Shown: positions 45,196 through 57,340 of the stretch, in pieces | Layout of the letters: the number at the start of each line of letters is the position of its first letter | Numbering within the stretch: position 1 is the stretch's first letter | Origin: Carettochelys insculpta | Lineage: Eukaryota > Chordata > Testudines > Carettochelyidae | Length of the DNA: 64,000 nt | Assembly (NCBI RefSeq): GCF_033958435.1 | Contig: NC_134161.1 | Location: 1,922,001-1,986,000, forward strand | Direction of reading: 5' to 3' | Position numbers and translations under genes: made by a program | The notes under the pieces: generated by a model | Told to the model about the DNA's origin: nothing | Seen by the model: only the letters and a program-made list of their open reading frames with translations | Databases searched by the model: none

Positions 45196-46765
45196 GCCCG
45201 GCAGCTTCGCATGACTTGGAGCTAGCAAACTGCCTGGCGGTGCGTGTGTAAAAGCTTTTGTGTTCCATCAAAGTGATTGTTCTGGATGTTGGTGTGGCTC
45301 TTCCCAGAGAGACTCCAGGGCAGGGGTGGGGGCGGGGGCTGCTCTTGGCAGGACGAATCCGTGAGTCTCTCTTGGGCCCATTAAGATAGGAGAGAGGGAA
45401 GGCTCAGGGAGCAGGGGATGAGTGCAGTGAAACATCGCTCTGGGTGTTGGGGGGCAGGGGCCTGACCCTCAGCTGGTGGGGATGCGGCCTTGCTGCGGCG
45501 GAGCTACGCCGGCTGGCGCACCAGGTCTGGCGTGTGCGTGCTGCACTTTGGACAGAGGGCGTCTCCACTGGGACAAGTCGGGGCTGCTTGGGGCTGCCGT
45601 CCAAAGGCCACGTGCCTTGTCTCCCTGCCCGCCCTTGTCCGGTCTCTGTGGCAGGACTGCCGACTAGCCAGGTTAGCACAGCGCTTCTCAGGAAGTTGAG
45701 TAGGAGCGGGTTGAAAAAGCTGCGTCTGCTGCTCTGAACAGGGGGGCTAGGCCTTGTCACTCTCATATGGAGAGCACAACTGTGAGGGCAGCTGTCCCGT
45801 TACCTTGCAGAGGACCCTGCCTGCCCAGATCTAAGGGCCTCCCTTTTCGGACCTGGCTTTCTGCTGCAAGATGGCTGCTGCAGTTCTGCAAGTCCCATGC
45901 TGTCCTCTCCTGGGGAGTTGCTGCGTCTGTCTGTTCACATCCCACTAGTCAGAAGTAAAAGGCGCAGGGCCTTCGAGGGACGTGAAACTCGGCAGCAGGG
46001 GGTGAGAACCAGCAGCGCTGTGGGACTGTTTGCAAGGCACATTTGGGGGTGCGGAGGGAGGTGGTAGGTTTCAGTGGCTGCAGGACCCTGCCCTAGTTCT
46101 CTCCAGTGGCTTGAGCTCATTTTCAGGCAGTAGCTGCTTTTTCTGACTGTGCCGCCTCACCTCCCTCCCCCCAGCCCCGCTCACTGTCAGCTGGTTTGAC
46201 AATGACACCAGTGCAGTATTGAAGATTGTAGCGGGCCATCACCTTTCCTTTGGAGAGATGATCAGGTGTCTGGATAATAGGCCAGCAATCAGCATGTCTA
46301 CAGCATTTACAGAGAAGCGGGAAAGCATCTGAAACAGCTTCTCTCTTCAGCTGAGTTGGCCGCGCAGGAGATGAGACGAGACGTTCTTAAAAAGCCCACT
46401 GGGAGGGTCTCCGTGGTCCTCTGCTGAGATCTTGGAGATCCTGCAGGCAGCAGAGTGAGTGGGAGTGGGAGAGATGAAGAGGGTAGAGACAAAAGTGTTG
46501 GTCCAGAGTGCATCTCTTTGGGCTATGGATTTGCATATCAACCACTTCCTCAAAGCCTGGACCAGCGTTTCTCTCTGGGGGGAGCAGTACCCTCGACCCT
46601 GCACGCTGGCTAGTCTCATGGGCCCCTGGTCCTGCATGTGCCAAAATCTGCGTTTGCAGCTGCTCTATAGGACAGGGAGTGTGAATGGTCCCTGCGCACT
46701 TGGCTAGTCTCTGGGCTGTAAGCCTGCGAGTTTACACAGGGAAGATTTTTCTGAAGGCAGTTTGG

Positions 46766-46768
<3 letters not shown>

Positions 46769-46804
<36 letters not shown>
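46769..46804. repeat. (TG)18 microsatellite
   Basis: This is a perfect 36-bp TG dinucleotide run on the + strand in the Ig8-Ig9 intron. UG-repeat RNA is a known binding substrate for TDP-43 and CELF proteins. No function is claimed here. It is likely length-polymorphic. Confidence 0.97.
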
Positions 46805-46806
<2 letters not shown>

Positions 46807-49730
46807 AAATTGAAGGTGGTGCTGCCAAGTTTCAAATAATGATGTAAACCCAGGGAAACCCTCCTTGTGTGAAATTCAGGGAGTGCTGAGAGTTGGCCTG
46901 AAAAGCTCTTTGCTCCATTTCTGGCCTCTGTCTTAGCAGGACTCTGGGGGTGTAGTCCTCCTTGTTGGTGCAGTGCAGGAGGCCAGCCTGCAATGCCCTT
47001 TCTCTGAGCGGTGCTGCCTGCCACGAGGGAGGCCGAAGGCAATGGGGCTGCTTACAGAGGCGGAGACTATTCCGTGTGAGCGGTCATGGGGCAACTGGCC
47101 TGCGGCTTGCAAACGCCGCAGGGAAACATCACCATCCAAACATCTGCTCTTGTCTCCATTAGCAAATTCCCAGCATGGGACTGTGTCCCCGTGGTCAGTC
47201 CCTTTTAAAGGTAGCACTCAGGTGAGCAACTGCTGAGAGCTGTAGCTGGACACTTCCGATGGGAGACCCTCTGCTGACTAGCACATGGCTCCCAGGTGGC
47301 CAATCTGTCCCAAGCTGTGTGGTTGTTTAGAGATGTTCATGAGCCATCCCTAGGGACTGGTCTGAGACCAGCTTGCAGTGAACGAAGGCAGGACTGAAAG
47401 CTGCAGCCAAAGGGAGATGCGTCGTCCTGCGTATGGACACTTGGAAGCCCCATCTCACTGGGCAGGAGGCATTAGGAAAAACTCTGGGCATGGAGTTCCT
47501 TCAGCCCTCTTGGAAAGACCCCCATGCAGGAGGGCGCTCAGCACCTGGCACGGCCGAGGCCCAAAGAGGGAGTCGGGAGCAGCTGTGCACACGCGTGCAA
47601 AAGGCATGTTTGCTGGGTTGGCACAGGCACGCTCCCTCTCGGCGGGCCCAGCACAGGCCCCAAGCTGTCAGAACTCTGAGAGCATAACTGATTGCTTCCG
47701 TGCAATTTGAATTAATCTCCTGCTTCGGCTGAAACTCAGCTAATCAGTGTAGACAAGAAGCTGAAATGGGTGCAATCAAATTAACATCCCAGAGCCAGCT
47801 CTTAGGGGGGAAAAAAAAGGCGCCATTCTTTGTGCGGTTTTCATTTGATTGTCACTCCAGCGTGGTGCCGTTTTCCCTACCCCCCGGCCTGAGCGCAGGA
47901 CACAGAACACACAGAGCGTTGACAAGTCCCTTTGTGGCAATCTTATCTCTGCCCACCAAATGGGATCAGCCTCTTGTCTGCATCTTGTTAACAAGAGCCG
48001 GGGATGCCAAAGGGAGAAAACGAGAAAAGAAAATGCCGTTTGGGGAGGAGGCGGCTGTTCTGGCTTGTGGCTGGGAGGTAGGAGACGAGGAGATGGGTGA
48101 GGGAGTCGGGGAGTGGGAGGGGGTCAAGTAACTTCCAGAGAAATGTTTCCCAAAGGAAACCTTTATAAACCCCCACAATGCCTGTTCCGACCGACCAGCC
48201 CACCTCCCAACCCTGCTGTGATAGGAGGCAAATGGTGCACGCAGGCTGGGCCTACGCTCGACGGCTGTTTTTTCAAGGGTGCTGAGCACCCGGAGCTCCT
48301 GCTGCTTCCCAGCACCTTTGACAGATTGAGACCCAGTGGTAGACACTCTTCTGGGCCAGGATCTCTCTGCACTTCCCCTGCACGGCAGAGTTCTTCCCTG
48401 GTGTTGTGTTTTGGTAGCTCCTGGAGAGCAGGATTGTATGGAGGATCTCAGCCCCTTCAGAGTCGGGGGGACCCCTCTACAACCCAGGCTTGTCCATCTG
48501 TCCATCCATCCCATTGTGTGGTGGGGCTCGCGTCTTTCTCCCTCTTACAGGCTGGCAGTTAGCTATGGCTGCTGCACCCTGCCCACCCATATCCAGCCTT
48601 CCCTGGTTGTTGCCAGGCAGCTGTTGGCAGAGCGAGAACAGAGCTGTGCTGGGAAAGTAGGTGGCCCAGAGACGAGGTGAGCTTTGCACAGACGCCTCTC
48701 CAAGCCCCTCTCGGGCCTGCCCTGGCATGACCAGAGCACCCCGCCTCACTGGAGAGTCATCCAGGCAGCTGGTCCCTGGCTGGCTCGAACGGCTGCAGGA
48801 TTTCCCATTTCCCCAGAGGTGCGGTGCTGTGCTGTGCCAGCCTCACCATGCCTCAGGCCCCTCTCTGCTGTCCTTACTCCCCATGTGCTCAAGGGTGCAG
48901 TCACAAGCTGAAACACACGGCGCAGGCTGCCTAGGTGCAGGTAGGGCTGATCCCTGATTGGCAGGGGTTGGAGCTGGATACTGGTGTGACGGCAGGGTGC
49001 ATGGGAATTTGGGCTGGAGCTGCAGGGCCCTTGCATTGCTGTGTTGCCGTACCAGCGTTGGCTGCAGCCTGAGCCTGGACAGTTGCACCAGCCAGCGGGT
49101 ATGGGGCAGGAGCGGGTGGCAGGGCAGGCGTCCCTCCGGATGAGGGAGTCCCTTTCCCATTACTAAGTGAATGCGGGGAAGAGTCAATGTTGCTGTGGCT
49201 CCCTGGGCTCTCTCGAGCCTGCGGTCTCTGTGTGCTGCATGGCACGGGGTGAAGCTCAGGCTGGTGGATTCAGGGGGTTGCTGGTGCAGGAGGAAATGTC
49301 TGCGTGGCGCCTGTGGGAAAGAGCCTTGCGGGTCAATTGGATCAGCGCAGTGAATTCTGGGCCCCTCTTCTCTTCCTCTCCTGCCCCCCTCTTTGCGGCT
49401 CCTCTGCCCCCAGGGACCCCAGCGTAGGGCAGGCTACAGTGCACGCTCCGCTGGAATCTCAGCCGCTTGTCAAAGCCATGTAGGCAGCGAGTGAGGGAGT
49501 TATTAATGGCGAGCGACCAGGGCACGGGACCCTGCCCGGGGAGGGTTAACAACATGCCATCTGCAGCGGGGAAGGGGTGCTGCTTCTCTGAACTTGCACG
49601 TCCGACACGGCGTGGCTCCCAGAGCAGCCCCCGTTCCGTCCCTGTGGCACAGAGGCACTGCTGGCCCATGGGCCCCGTTCGTACTGCCAGGGGAAGCGGC
49701 TGCAGGAGATCTGAATGAGGAGCTGTGCTC

Positions 49731-49805
49731 CCCAGTCAGGAGCCAGCGTTCCAGTCCCAGCTGTGCCGTGCATGTGCCCTGACCACCATTTCATCTCTGG
49801 GCCTG
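49731..49805 (+). repeat. MIR-like SINE remnant
   Basis: The sequence 'ccccagtcaggagccagcgttccagtcccagctgtgcc...atgtgccctgaccaccatttcatctctgggcctgcag' fits a decayed MIR 5' and core region (cagtccca..tctgcc..tgtgacc..cctctctgggcctcag). Confidence 0.45.
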
Positions 49806-51164
49806 CAGGGCTGTGACCAGGGAGGCGCTGCTGCCCTGCTGTGGTTAGGGGCTAGAGGTGCCTGGAATGTTGTTAGTGGGCCTGTCCAGTGACTTAGTGC
49901 TGGAAATGTGCATCCAACTAGATCTGTGTCCGTGGGCACACCCATCCCATGTGCCTGCCCTGGGCGCTGTACTGGGGCCTGACGAGCCCCAGCAGCAAGG
50001 CTCCCTGCTGCAGTAGCCAGCTTCTACGGAGAGGCAGATCTGACAAGTCCATGGGGCTGGGTGAACACTTCCAAGCCGTCCCCTGCAAAGACTCAGAGGC
50101 TGTAACAGCCACAAGCTGTGGCAGAGCCCTCCCTCCCCTTCTCCGGCTGTGCCTCTGCCAGGGGAATTGCTGGAGCCGTGGTGCAGCAAACCTTGCACAG
50201 ATGCGCTGATTTAATTAGCTTGAGTGGCACCATTTGGTCCCGCTCCAGTGCCTGACATGAGTCGGTTTCCCACCTGGCTCCAGTTCAGTGAACATCTCGC
50301 CCAGGTACCCTGCGGGGTTTGAGCATGGAGTGAAATAGAAAATTCCAGGGCATGTGGTGGGGGGGTGGCGCACAGGGTTTTCACTTTCATCCTATCTCCT
50401 CACATCTGTGTTGTAAGTCCTGCTGTCTTCGGGGCCTCCTAAAGCCCCAGCTCTGGGAGTCCTGTGATGGGAGGAGAATTCCCACTTTTCTTTAAAACAC
50501 AAAAGTCAATTTGTAGCCTTTCTGGTTGTAGCAAGTAGCCTGATAATGTGACTGAAGTGCACCCCAAAGGCTCAGACACCGGAAGGCAAAGAACCCCACC
50601 ATTGCTTTGTATTTTTAATCTCGTGATTCTAAGCCGGCCTCATGACAGGGGGACCTAGTGCATAACTGGTGGCGGCGTGGGGGTTAACTCTGCTGCAGCC
50701 TCGCGCTGGCTCTGCTTTGTGTGGGCAGAGCTTTAAAGCCGGACTTCTTCCCTTCACTTCCTGGGGGTTTCCCTTCTGTTTGTCTCACATTTGTGGGCAT
50801 CAGCCTGGCTCCTGGCAGGCAGGGTGGGCCCAGCGCCCTTGTTCGCTAGCTGGCGGCCCAGGAGCAAGAGGGTTGGGCGGAAGGCTTGTGGGTCGGGCCT
50901 TGCCCCCAGCCCCTGGAAGAGTGCTGCCTGTGGGCAGCTTGCCAGTTAGGGTCTTTGTCTGATCAGGTGCTTCAGTCTAGCACCTTTGCTCAGCTCTGTA
51001 TCAGGTGTAAACGGCCTGAGCCTGGCATGCAGCTCCCTTGGCTGGACTCGGTTCAGGAGGGGTGAATGGAGGGAGTCAGACACAGGCTGGGCCAATCCTG
51101 TGTCCCTCCAGGTCAGGATCTCGGGGCACTTGAATTAAGCCTCCGCGCTCTCCTTGGACTGGGG

Positions 51165-51205
51165 TAGGGTCAGTTTCGCCATCTACAAAGGGGGCCTGAG
51201 GCATA
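51165..51205 (+). repeat. Short MIR-like remnant
   Basis: The sequence 'gggtcagtttcgccatctacaaaggggg' resembles the MIR 'cagtttccccatctgtaaaatgggg' core, sense orientation. The very short length limits confidence. Confidence 0.4.
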
Positions 51206-52784
51206 CGCTGACTCTCCCAAACTCGGCAGCACGTTGAGGCAGAGCCTGGACTTTCCCTATGCGTTTCCCTGACCAGAGCTAGGAAAGGCACCAAGGCCTC
51301 CTGGCTTCCCTCTCCCCTGTGTTCAGCCCTACACTCGCACCCTCACCAGAGGGGGGACTGGAACCCAGGAATCCTGGCTCCCCGCATCACCCCTTTAGCC
51401 TGTCTCTCCTGAGCAGCAGTTGGGCTGTTCTGCTGCATTTCCATTACTGGTGAATTAACATGTAAAGTGTCTGCCAGGCGGCCAAAGCCCTTCGGTGGCA
51501 GGAGCCTCCACAGAGCTATTTCACAGGCCGGACCAGAGGACGCCGTGTCTTGACAGCTGTCTTGTTCCTGAAATTGGTTTTCTCCCCTTGCGGCGCTCTC
51601 TGCCCTGCTCCCCTTCCCCCTGGGAACAGGACAGCACTTCACCGATTAGATTGGTTTTCTCCCACCCTTCTGGGGGGTTTGTCATCCTGGAGCAACATCC
51701 CCCCCCCAACCTTGCTGGGGGAATGAATAGATGAGAGGCTCAGGGGGTGGGGAGAGATGCCTCCTGAGGAGGGTGGCCAGCAGTAACCTGAGCTCCAGGA
51801 GGATTGGTGCTGTGGGAGATCCTTTATCTCCCTGTGTGCTCCTGGGAGCGCCTCTCCTGGCCGGCTGTGGAAAATGAGACAGGAAAACGTCTGTGGCATT
51901 GGTTTTGGCTCGTTTCGCTGCTTCCCCCGTCTCCGAGCGGCACACTGATCTCCTGGGACCCCGGCAGCGCTGATAAGTTGATATGTTTACATCCACAGTG
52001 CTGCTTTTAATCCAGCATCAATAAGTGCATGTCAGCAAAGCAAAGCTTGAAACAGAGCTGCCCTGCAAGCCCGCTGCCCCCAGGAAAATGGGCTAATTGC
52101 TCAGCTGCAGAGCAGCCGGGTGTCTCTCTCCCAAGCTCCCTTTGCTGCCCACCCTGGCGCTTGGGGTGTGCTGGTTGATCGCTTGTCTGTAGGCCCAGTT
52201 TTGGATTTGTGGAGACCAGAATTCCAGGGGCCAGAGATCTGCAGCCCTCCCCGGCCCTCCAGCCAGCCAGGAGAATGGGCGCAGTGACTGCAGCTGGGCA
52301 CACGAGGAACGCTCACGCTCGGTAACCTGCGTTTGGCCCGCTGTGCACAGCCTCCAAGGCAGGCGATGGAGACAAGGCTTGCCCCAGCTCTGCTCAGGCT
52401 GCACAAGCCGGATCTGAACCACCCACGGCCTGAAGCCTGGGGTGATCTGCAAAGAGCTGAGCCAACAGCCCTGAGTCTGGATGGAGGGTTGGGTACGGCC
52501 TTGCCTTCCTAATGAGCTGAGTCTGGGCTGCTGCCAGCCCCGAGATGGAGATTCATGGGCTGGGCTCCTCCCCCAAAGCTTTGGGCATGTGGATCCAGGC
52601 CCATCTCTGCTCTGTGTGCAGGGCTGTGTGTTCTTACTGAGCCACAGACATTGAGCACGCACAAGCAGTGACCAGGTGGGGATCTCACAGCTCCACTGTG
52701 CGCGTTTGGGGCCAGATCCTACCATCCAGGTGCCTATTTACAGGCTCGTGGGGCCTCTTGACCCTTTTGGTTGTGCAGGAGCAG

Positions 52785-52868
52785 CTGGCAGGGAAGCTGG
52801 GGCAGCTGGCAGGGAAGCTGGGGCAGCTGGCAGGGAAGCTGGGGCAGCTGGCAGGGAAGCTGGGGCAG
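52785..52868. repeat. Perfect 21-bp tandem repeat, 4 copies
   Basis: The unit CTGGCAGGGAAGCTGGGGCAG occurs four times head to tail without a mismatch (84 bp). Because 21 is a multiple of three, all frames stay open, giving heptapeptide repeats on both strands (for example QLAGKLG on +). No domain, start context or splice structure supports translation. The perfection of the copies suggests recent expansion. Confidence 0.97.
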
Positions 52869-53808
52869 GCTGCCTGTGCCACGAGGAGCCCAGTCTGGGC
52901 AGGTCAGTGGACGGCTGCAGAATTTGGTTAGAAACCATTCCACAAAGGCCAGCACAGTCGTGCCAGGCTGGAGGAGGGAGTCAGCTGGGTGCTGGGCTGC
53001 TGGGGGTCTCTGCGCTTGCTCGGGAGTTCCCCCGGTAATGGAGCAAGCAGGGAGCGTGTCTGTGCAGAGCTGTGCCAGGTGGCTGTGTACAACAGAGCAG
53101 TTCCCAGCGGCGCCGAGTAACCCAGGCAAGCACCGGTAACCACCGGAATGTGTCCTCTCACTAAAGGCCACCTGTCTGCAGCTGGCAGTGCCTGGGCCTC
53201 GCTCTGTCACAGAGCTGTGATGCCTCTTCCTCTTGCCCCTCTGTGGGGCGTTGCTAGGGCAGCCCGTCTCCCCCTCAGGCTCCAGCAGGCACCGAGGCTC
53301 AGGGCGAAGGCTGCTGTGAGATCCCAGCAAGTGCTCTCTTCTGCCCCACTGCTCAGGGTCGGCGCGGTTTAAGCGTGGGGTGCAGGACGCCGTCCAGCAG
53401 AGGATAAGGGGCAGATCCGGCACAGAACACCTCTGCCATTGCAGCTGGGCCACCTGCCCCCTCCGGAGAGGACTGTGGCACTGGAACAACTGGGCTGTCT
53501 CAGCAGAGGCCGATGCCATGACCAGACCAGTTTACATGAACCTGCTGGCTAGAGCAGGCTTGCACCACTGCCGTGGCTGGAATGAATCCAGAACTGCCCC
53601 GCAGCGTGTCCTGGGCCCTGTGCCGCTGAGGGAGTCTCCTTTAGCTCAAGGCCTGTGGCAGCGGTTTCTGTAGCTCTCTTCCCAGTGGGGCTGTGAAGTT
53701 CCCACCAGGCTGGTGCACAGCAGCACGACAACCAGGAAGCCCAGGACAGCGACAGATTGGTTACAGCGCTTTGCACTTTGGTAGCCCTGTGAATGCCAGG
53801 ATCTGGGA

Positions 53809-53993
53809 CAGGGTTGCCTGTAAGCTGAGTGCTTGGGCAGCCATGCGGCAGAGTCAGATGCTGCCCAGCTGATTAGCAGAGCACCCTTAAGGGGAGGCCT
53901 GTGTTTCTATGGGTGGTGCACATCCACACATGCCTCAGTGCACAGAACAAAATTTATTCTGCGCTGGATGGAAAAAAATTATCGGGAGCCCTG
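53809..53993. mobile_element. hAT-like MITE, copy 2 (185 bp)
   Basis: It starts CAGGGTTGCCTGTAAG and ends TATCGGGAGCCCTG, giving inverted ends CAGGGTTGCC against CAGGGCTCCC. It is flanked by perfect 8-bp direct repeats ATCTGGGA (53801-53808 and 53994-54001), the hAT target-site signature. The body shares GCTGATTAGCAGA and GAACAAAATTTATTCTGCGC with the copy at 19154-19339. No coding capacity. Confidence 0.8.
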
Positions 53994-54034
53994 ATCTGGG
54001 AGTTGTTCCCACAGCCCAGGGGACAGGGAGGTTG

Positions 54035-54100
54035 GAGCCCTGGCAGGGAGTAACCTGCCCAAGGGCGCACGGGATATTGGTGGCTGACGGCAGCTCTACT
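54035..54100 (-). repeat. MIR-like SINE remnant
   Basis: The sequence 'cagggagtaacctgcccaagggcgcacgggatattggtggctgacgg' fits the antisense of MIR ('gtgacttgcccaaggtcacacagg...gtggcagagc'). It is immediately downstream of the MITE at 53809-53993. Confidence 0.5.
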
Positions 54101-56922
54101 GGCCCTGTGCTTTATTCTGGCCATCTCCCCTCCCCCCGTAAGATACACTTGCTGTGACCCCTTTTCCTTGCTCCAGTCACTGCACAGCCAAGAATGAGCT
54201 GAGCTGTGCCTGGTGCTTGGAGACCTCCCAAGGTATGGACTAGCCACACAGGGGGAGTGTCCTGCCCCTGCTGTGCACTCTGCTGTCTCCCCCCTGCCAC
54301 CCCCACATTGGCTTCTGTGTTCCCTGGTGCCTAGGAAGTGGTTCCCCCTTCCTCAGCTGTAGGCCATGTCTCCTCCCCCTCCTAAGCTCCTCAGCATTTC
54401 AACCGCCCACCATTCACGGGTAAAGTTTTGCATGGCCAGGGCTCCCCTCAGGCCTGCGCCTCAGGCCGAATTTTCCCAGGGTGCTCTGAAGACTTTGTCC
54501 CCAGGCAGAGACATCCTTGCCCGCCGTCAGAAACTGTGCTCGCCCCTCCAGGCCCATTCCCCCAAACCCGCTTTCTCTGCTACACCCCGCTAACGCACGC
54601 AGCCAGCGAGGAGAGGTTTCTGTGGCTGTTAATTGAATTACATTGCCATAGAAAGCCGAGAAGTCGTAGCTCATTAAACTCTCTTGTGTACCATTAGAAC
54701 AGTGTGTGTTGCCTTTGCGGATTGTCATTATCATATATTACTGCAGGACTCAGCAGCGCTATTTGTTTATGCATTACATTTTTTTCCTGCTTGCCCGGCC
54801 CCCCCGAACCCGTTTTTCCAGCACAGTATATACCACTCTGGGGACTGCGAAGTGCAGCCTTCCTCCCTCGCTGGACAAATGATGACTCTTGGTGAAAGCC
54901 ACGTTTATTTTCCTAGAGCTAGATTCGCTGCAGCCGTGGCCTGCAGCGCGGTGTTCTCCGTGTGCTGGGGGAGAGAGGCCGGGCCACTTTGCAGGGCAGC
55001 GGGATGCTGTTTGCTACACTCGTGCCATCCCGAGGAGCAGGGAGAGGCAGGGTGGGAGCAGGACGTGACAGTGGGGAGCTGCGCACCATTCAGCCTGACC
55101 AGTCGGTGCATTTCCTCGGCCCCGGCGCTAGCACTCGTCGCTGCGCGTGGAGTGCGGGTTTGCGTGGTCTGCAGGCAGGCTGAGAGCTGGGAGAAGAGGG
55201 ATCCGCTCCCCAGGTTTGCCCTTGACTCAGAGCGGCACACAAACCTCCCCTGACGTTTTCCCTCCTTGCTGTCCTGCGTGCCGTGGCGGTTGCTGCTGGG
55301 CAGTGTGCCAAGCCCACGGGACGGAAGCAGCTCTAGAGAGGCAGGACTTGGTGTCGCGATGCTCTCGTGTGCCGCGGGAACCTGGGTACCAGCTGTGGGC
55401 GCACATCTGGCGGGGCTGAGTCGTCTGTTGACCGGGCCCTAAGTATTCTCCAAGTCTCATAACTTGCAAAGAGTTGTCGTAGTGCGAGACCCGCCAGCAG
55501 CTCCGCTCTCCTGCTGAGTCTTTGAGACGGCTGCCGCTCTCTGCAGCCGCTTGGAACACCTAGCGAGTGTTGAATGCACCAGGGACGTGGGCAGCGAGCT
55601 GGACTCCCGCGCAGCTTTGCATTGCTTGATGGGGACTGAAGAGAAGATTGGAGGTGCTGGAAGATGGCCAGGCCTCGGTGGCCCTCAAAGCAGAGCCAGG
55701 CTGAGCTCCCTGTTTTTTTGCAGGCTATTGCACAGGAGTGGTCAGCTTCTTCTTTCCAGGAATTAGCATGGTCAGCTCATCTCTCTCAGAGATCAGGTTC
55801 CCTTCCAGGCTCACACTGCTGCTGGGCTGGGAGCTGGCAGGAGCCTGTTCCTCCTCGTGGCTTATCAGCATGAAGGACTGGAAGCCCACGTGCTTCCAGA
55901 GGGGAAAAGTGGTGCAGGCACTTGGGAACGCAGGCAGCCCTCCCTGGGACTCGGGACACAGCCCTGGGTCAGGGTGCACGCTGGCCGAAGCAGCCTTTCG
56001 GCGGAGGCATGTCCTAGCTCTCCAGTGCCGCATGGCTGCTCTGTTGCTTTTCGTAGCAGTGATCTTTGGCACATGCCAAGCAAACGAATGTCCTGCTTTG
56101 TAATCTGCAGCCTTGTTGTGGACTGTCTCCTTGGTAATTTTTTTTAGGGGCGGGGGAGGCAGCAGCAGGAGTTCAGGAGACGACTGTATAAGAGTAAGAC
56201 TCATCTGCATTGGCAGGACAGCAAGCCTCTGCATCGTCAGCTCCTACTCCTCCACGGGGATTTACTGTGTCCCTATTGATGCTGCACTGGCAGCGAGTTA
56301 GATGGTTTGCAGAGGCCTGGAAGCCGGGGGTTCCCAGCTGGCAGGAGCTTACAATCTGAATTTGAAACTCTTCTCCCTTCCCTGCATGGGGTGTGCCTTG
56401 GGCCTGTCTGGGAGAGCGCCCTGTAGCAGGAAGGAGGGCTGTGGGTCGGGGGTGTTGCAGGCCGAGTGGGGTGGCTGGCAGGGGACTCAGGTGGCTGGAG
56501 GGTTGGCAGCGACAGTGCTGAGCTGTGGGACAGGGAGGAAGACAAAAGGAGATGGGAATGGGGCCCTAGAGGGTCAGGACAGCCGTTTTTTGGCCCTGGC
56601 AGCCAGTTGTATGCAGTGTCGGTGTCCCCCATGTTACAAGAGCTGTCTGGCCCAGTCACCTCCTGTGCTGGTAGGTGTCAGAGCAAAGAGACTTCACCCC
56701 TTCACCAGTCGTCTTCTCCAGCTGAAACCAAGCCAGGGCTGGGAATCAAAGCTGAGGCCTCTCCTGGCCAACTCGCACCCCTCCAAGGCCCTGGGAAACC
56801 TTGTCCGGTGATTGTTGGACGTGACAATTGGCCTGCAACGGTTCACCTTTCCCCACCCCCCCAGCATAATGGGTCACTCCAGCCTGTGTCATGCCCTACA
56901 GGGTACTCCCTTCTCCTTCTCC

Positions 56923-56985
56923 CTAGACCAGCCTTCCCCCCAGGCCCCCTCCAGTGCCTGGCAGTTACTGGGTCGTTAGGTATCT
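56923..56985. repeat. 63-bp repeated motif, copy A
   Basis: It starts CTAGACCAGCCTTCC and ends TACTGGGTCGTTAGGTATCT. It matches the segment at 58148-58210 over the same length with 53 of 63 identities, same orientation. The family is unknown to me. Flanking sequence does not appear to be shared. Confidence 0.75.
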
Positions 56986-57332
56986 TACATGGGGGAGGCT
57001 GGGGCAAGGTGACCATGGCTGCTCCCGTCTTTAGCTCTGTCTCTGCTCAGTGTGATCCTGGCCCCAGGGTGACCGCTCACTCTGTCCTGGGGGTTGTGCC
57101 AGCTCAGCTGAGCGGCAGGTACTGGCTCAGTTGGTCCCTGTATGGCGCTGGGTCGCAGCCAGCCCCTGGGAGCTGGCAAAGAAGTGTGCCAAAGTGTGAG
57201 CCTTTCTTTTGGTTTTTCTTTAAATATGCCGGATGGATATAAAAGAAAAATGTCTGGTATCTGCAGTGCACAGCCTGACTTGTTGATGTAAAGTCATACT
57301 CTATATTCTGCCCAGGTTTATATGAGTGAATT

Positions 57333-57340
57333 ATGCAAAT
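57333..57340. promoter_or_regulatory. POU octamer motif in an AT-rich block
   Basis: ATGCAAAT is the perfect POU/Oct octamer. It lies in a repeat-free, CpG-poor, AT-rich intronic block (about 57190-57560) that contrasts with the GC-rich surroundings. This is compatible with a neuronal enhancer, on motif evidence only. Confidence 0.25.

Noticed and set aside
52785..52868. CRISPR-like regular repeats
   Set aside because: The units are contiguous with no spacers, and the genome is vertebrate. It is a simple satellite.
52734..53519. 261-codon minus-strand open frame
   Set aside because: It owes its length to the 21-bp tandem repeat (PASLPAA-type heptads) and GC-rich flanks. No domain or splice evidence.
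54900..55420. CpG island or alternative promoter
   Set aside because: CpG is locally raised but scattered. There is no initiation motif, first-exon-like frame with donor, or signal peptide.
56466..57242. 258-codon plus-strand open frame in the long intron
   Set aside because: Low-complexity composition, no family resemblance, and it runs through the 63-bp repeat. Not supported as a gene.
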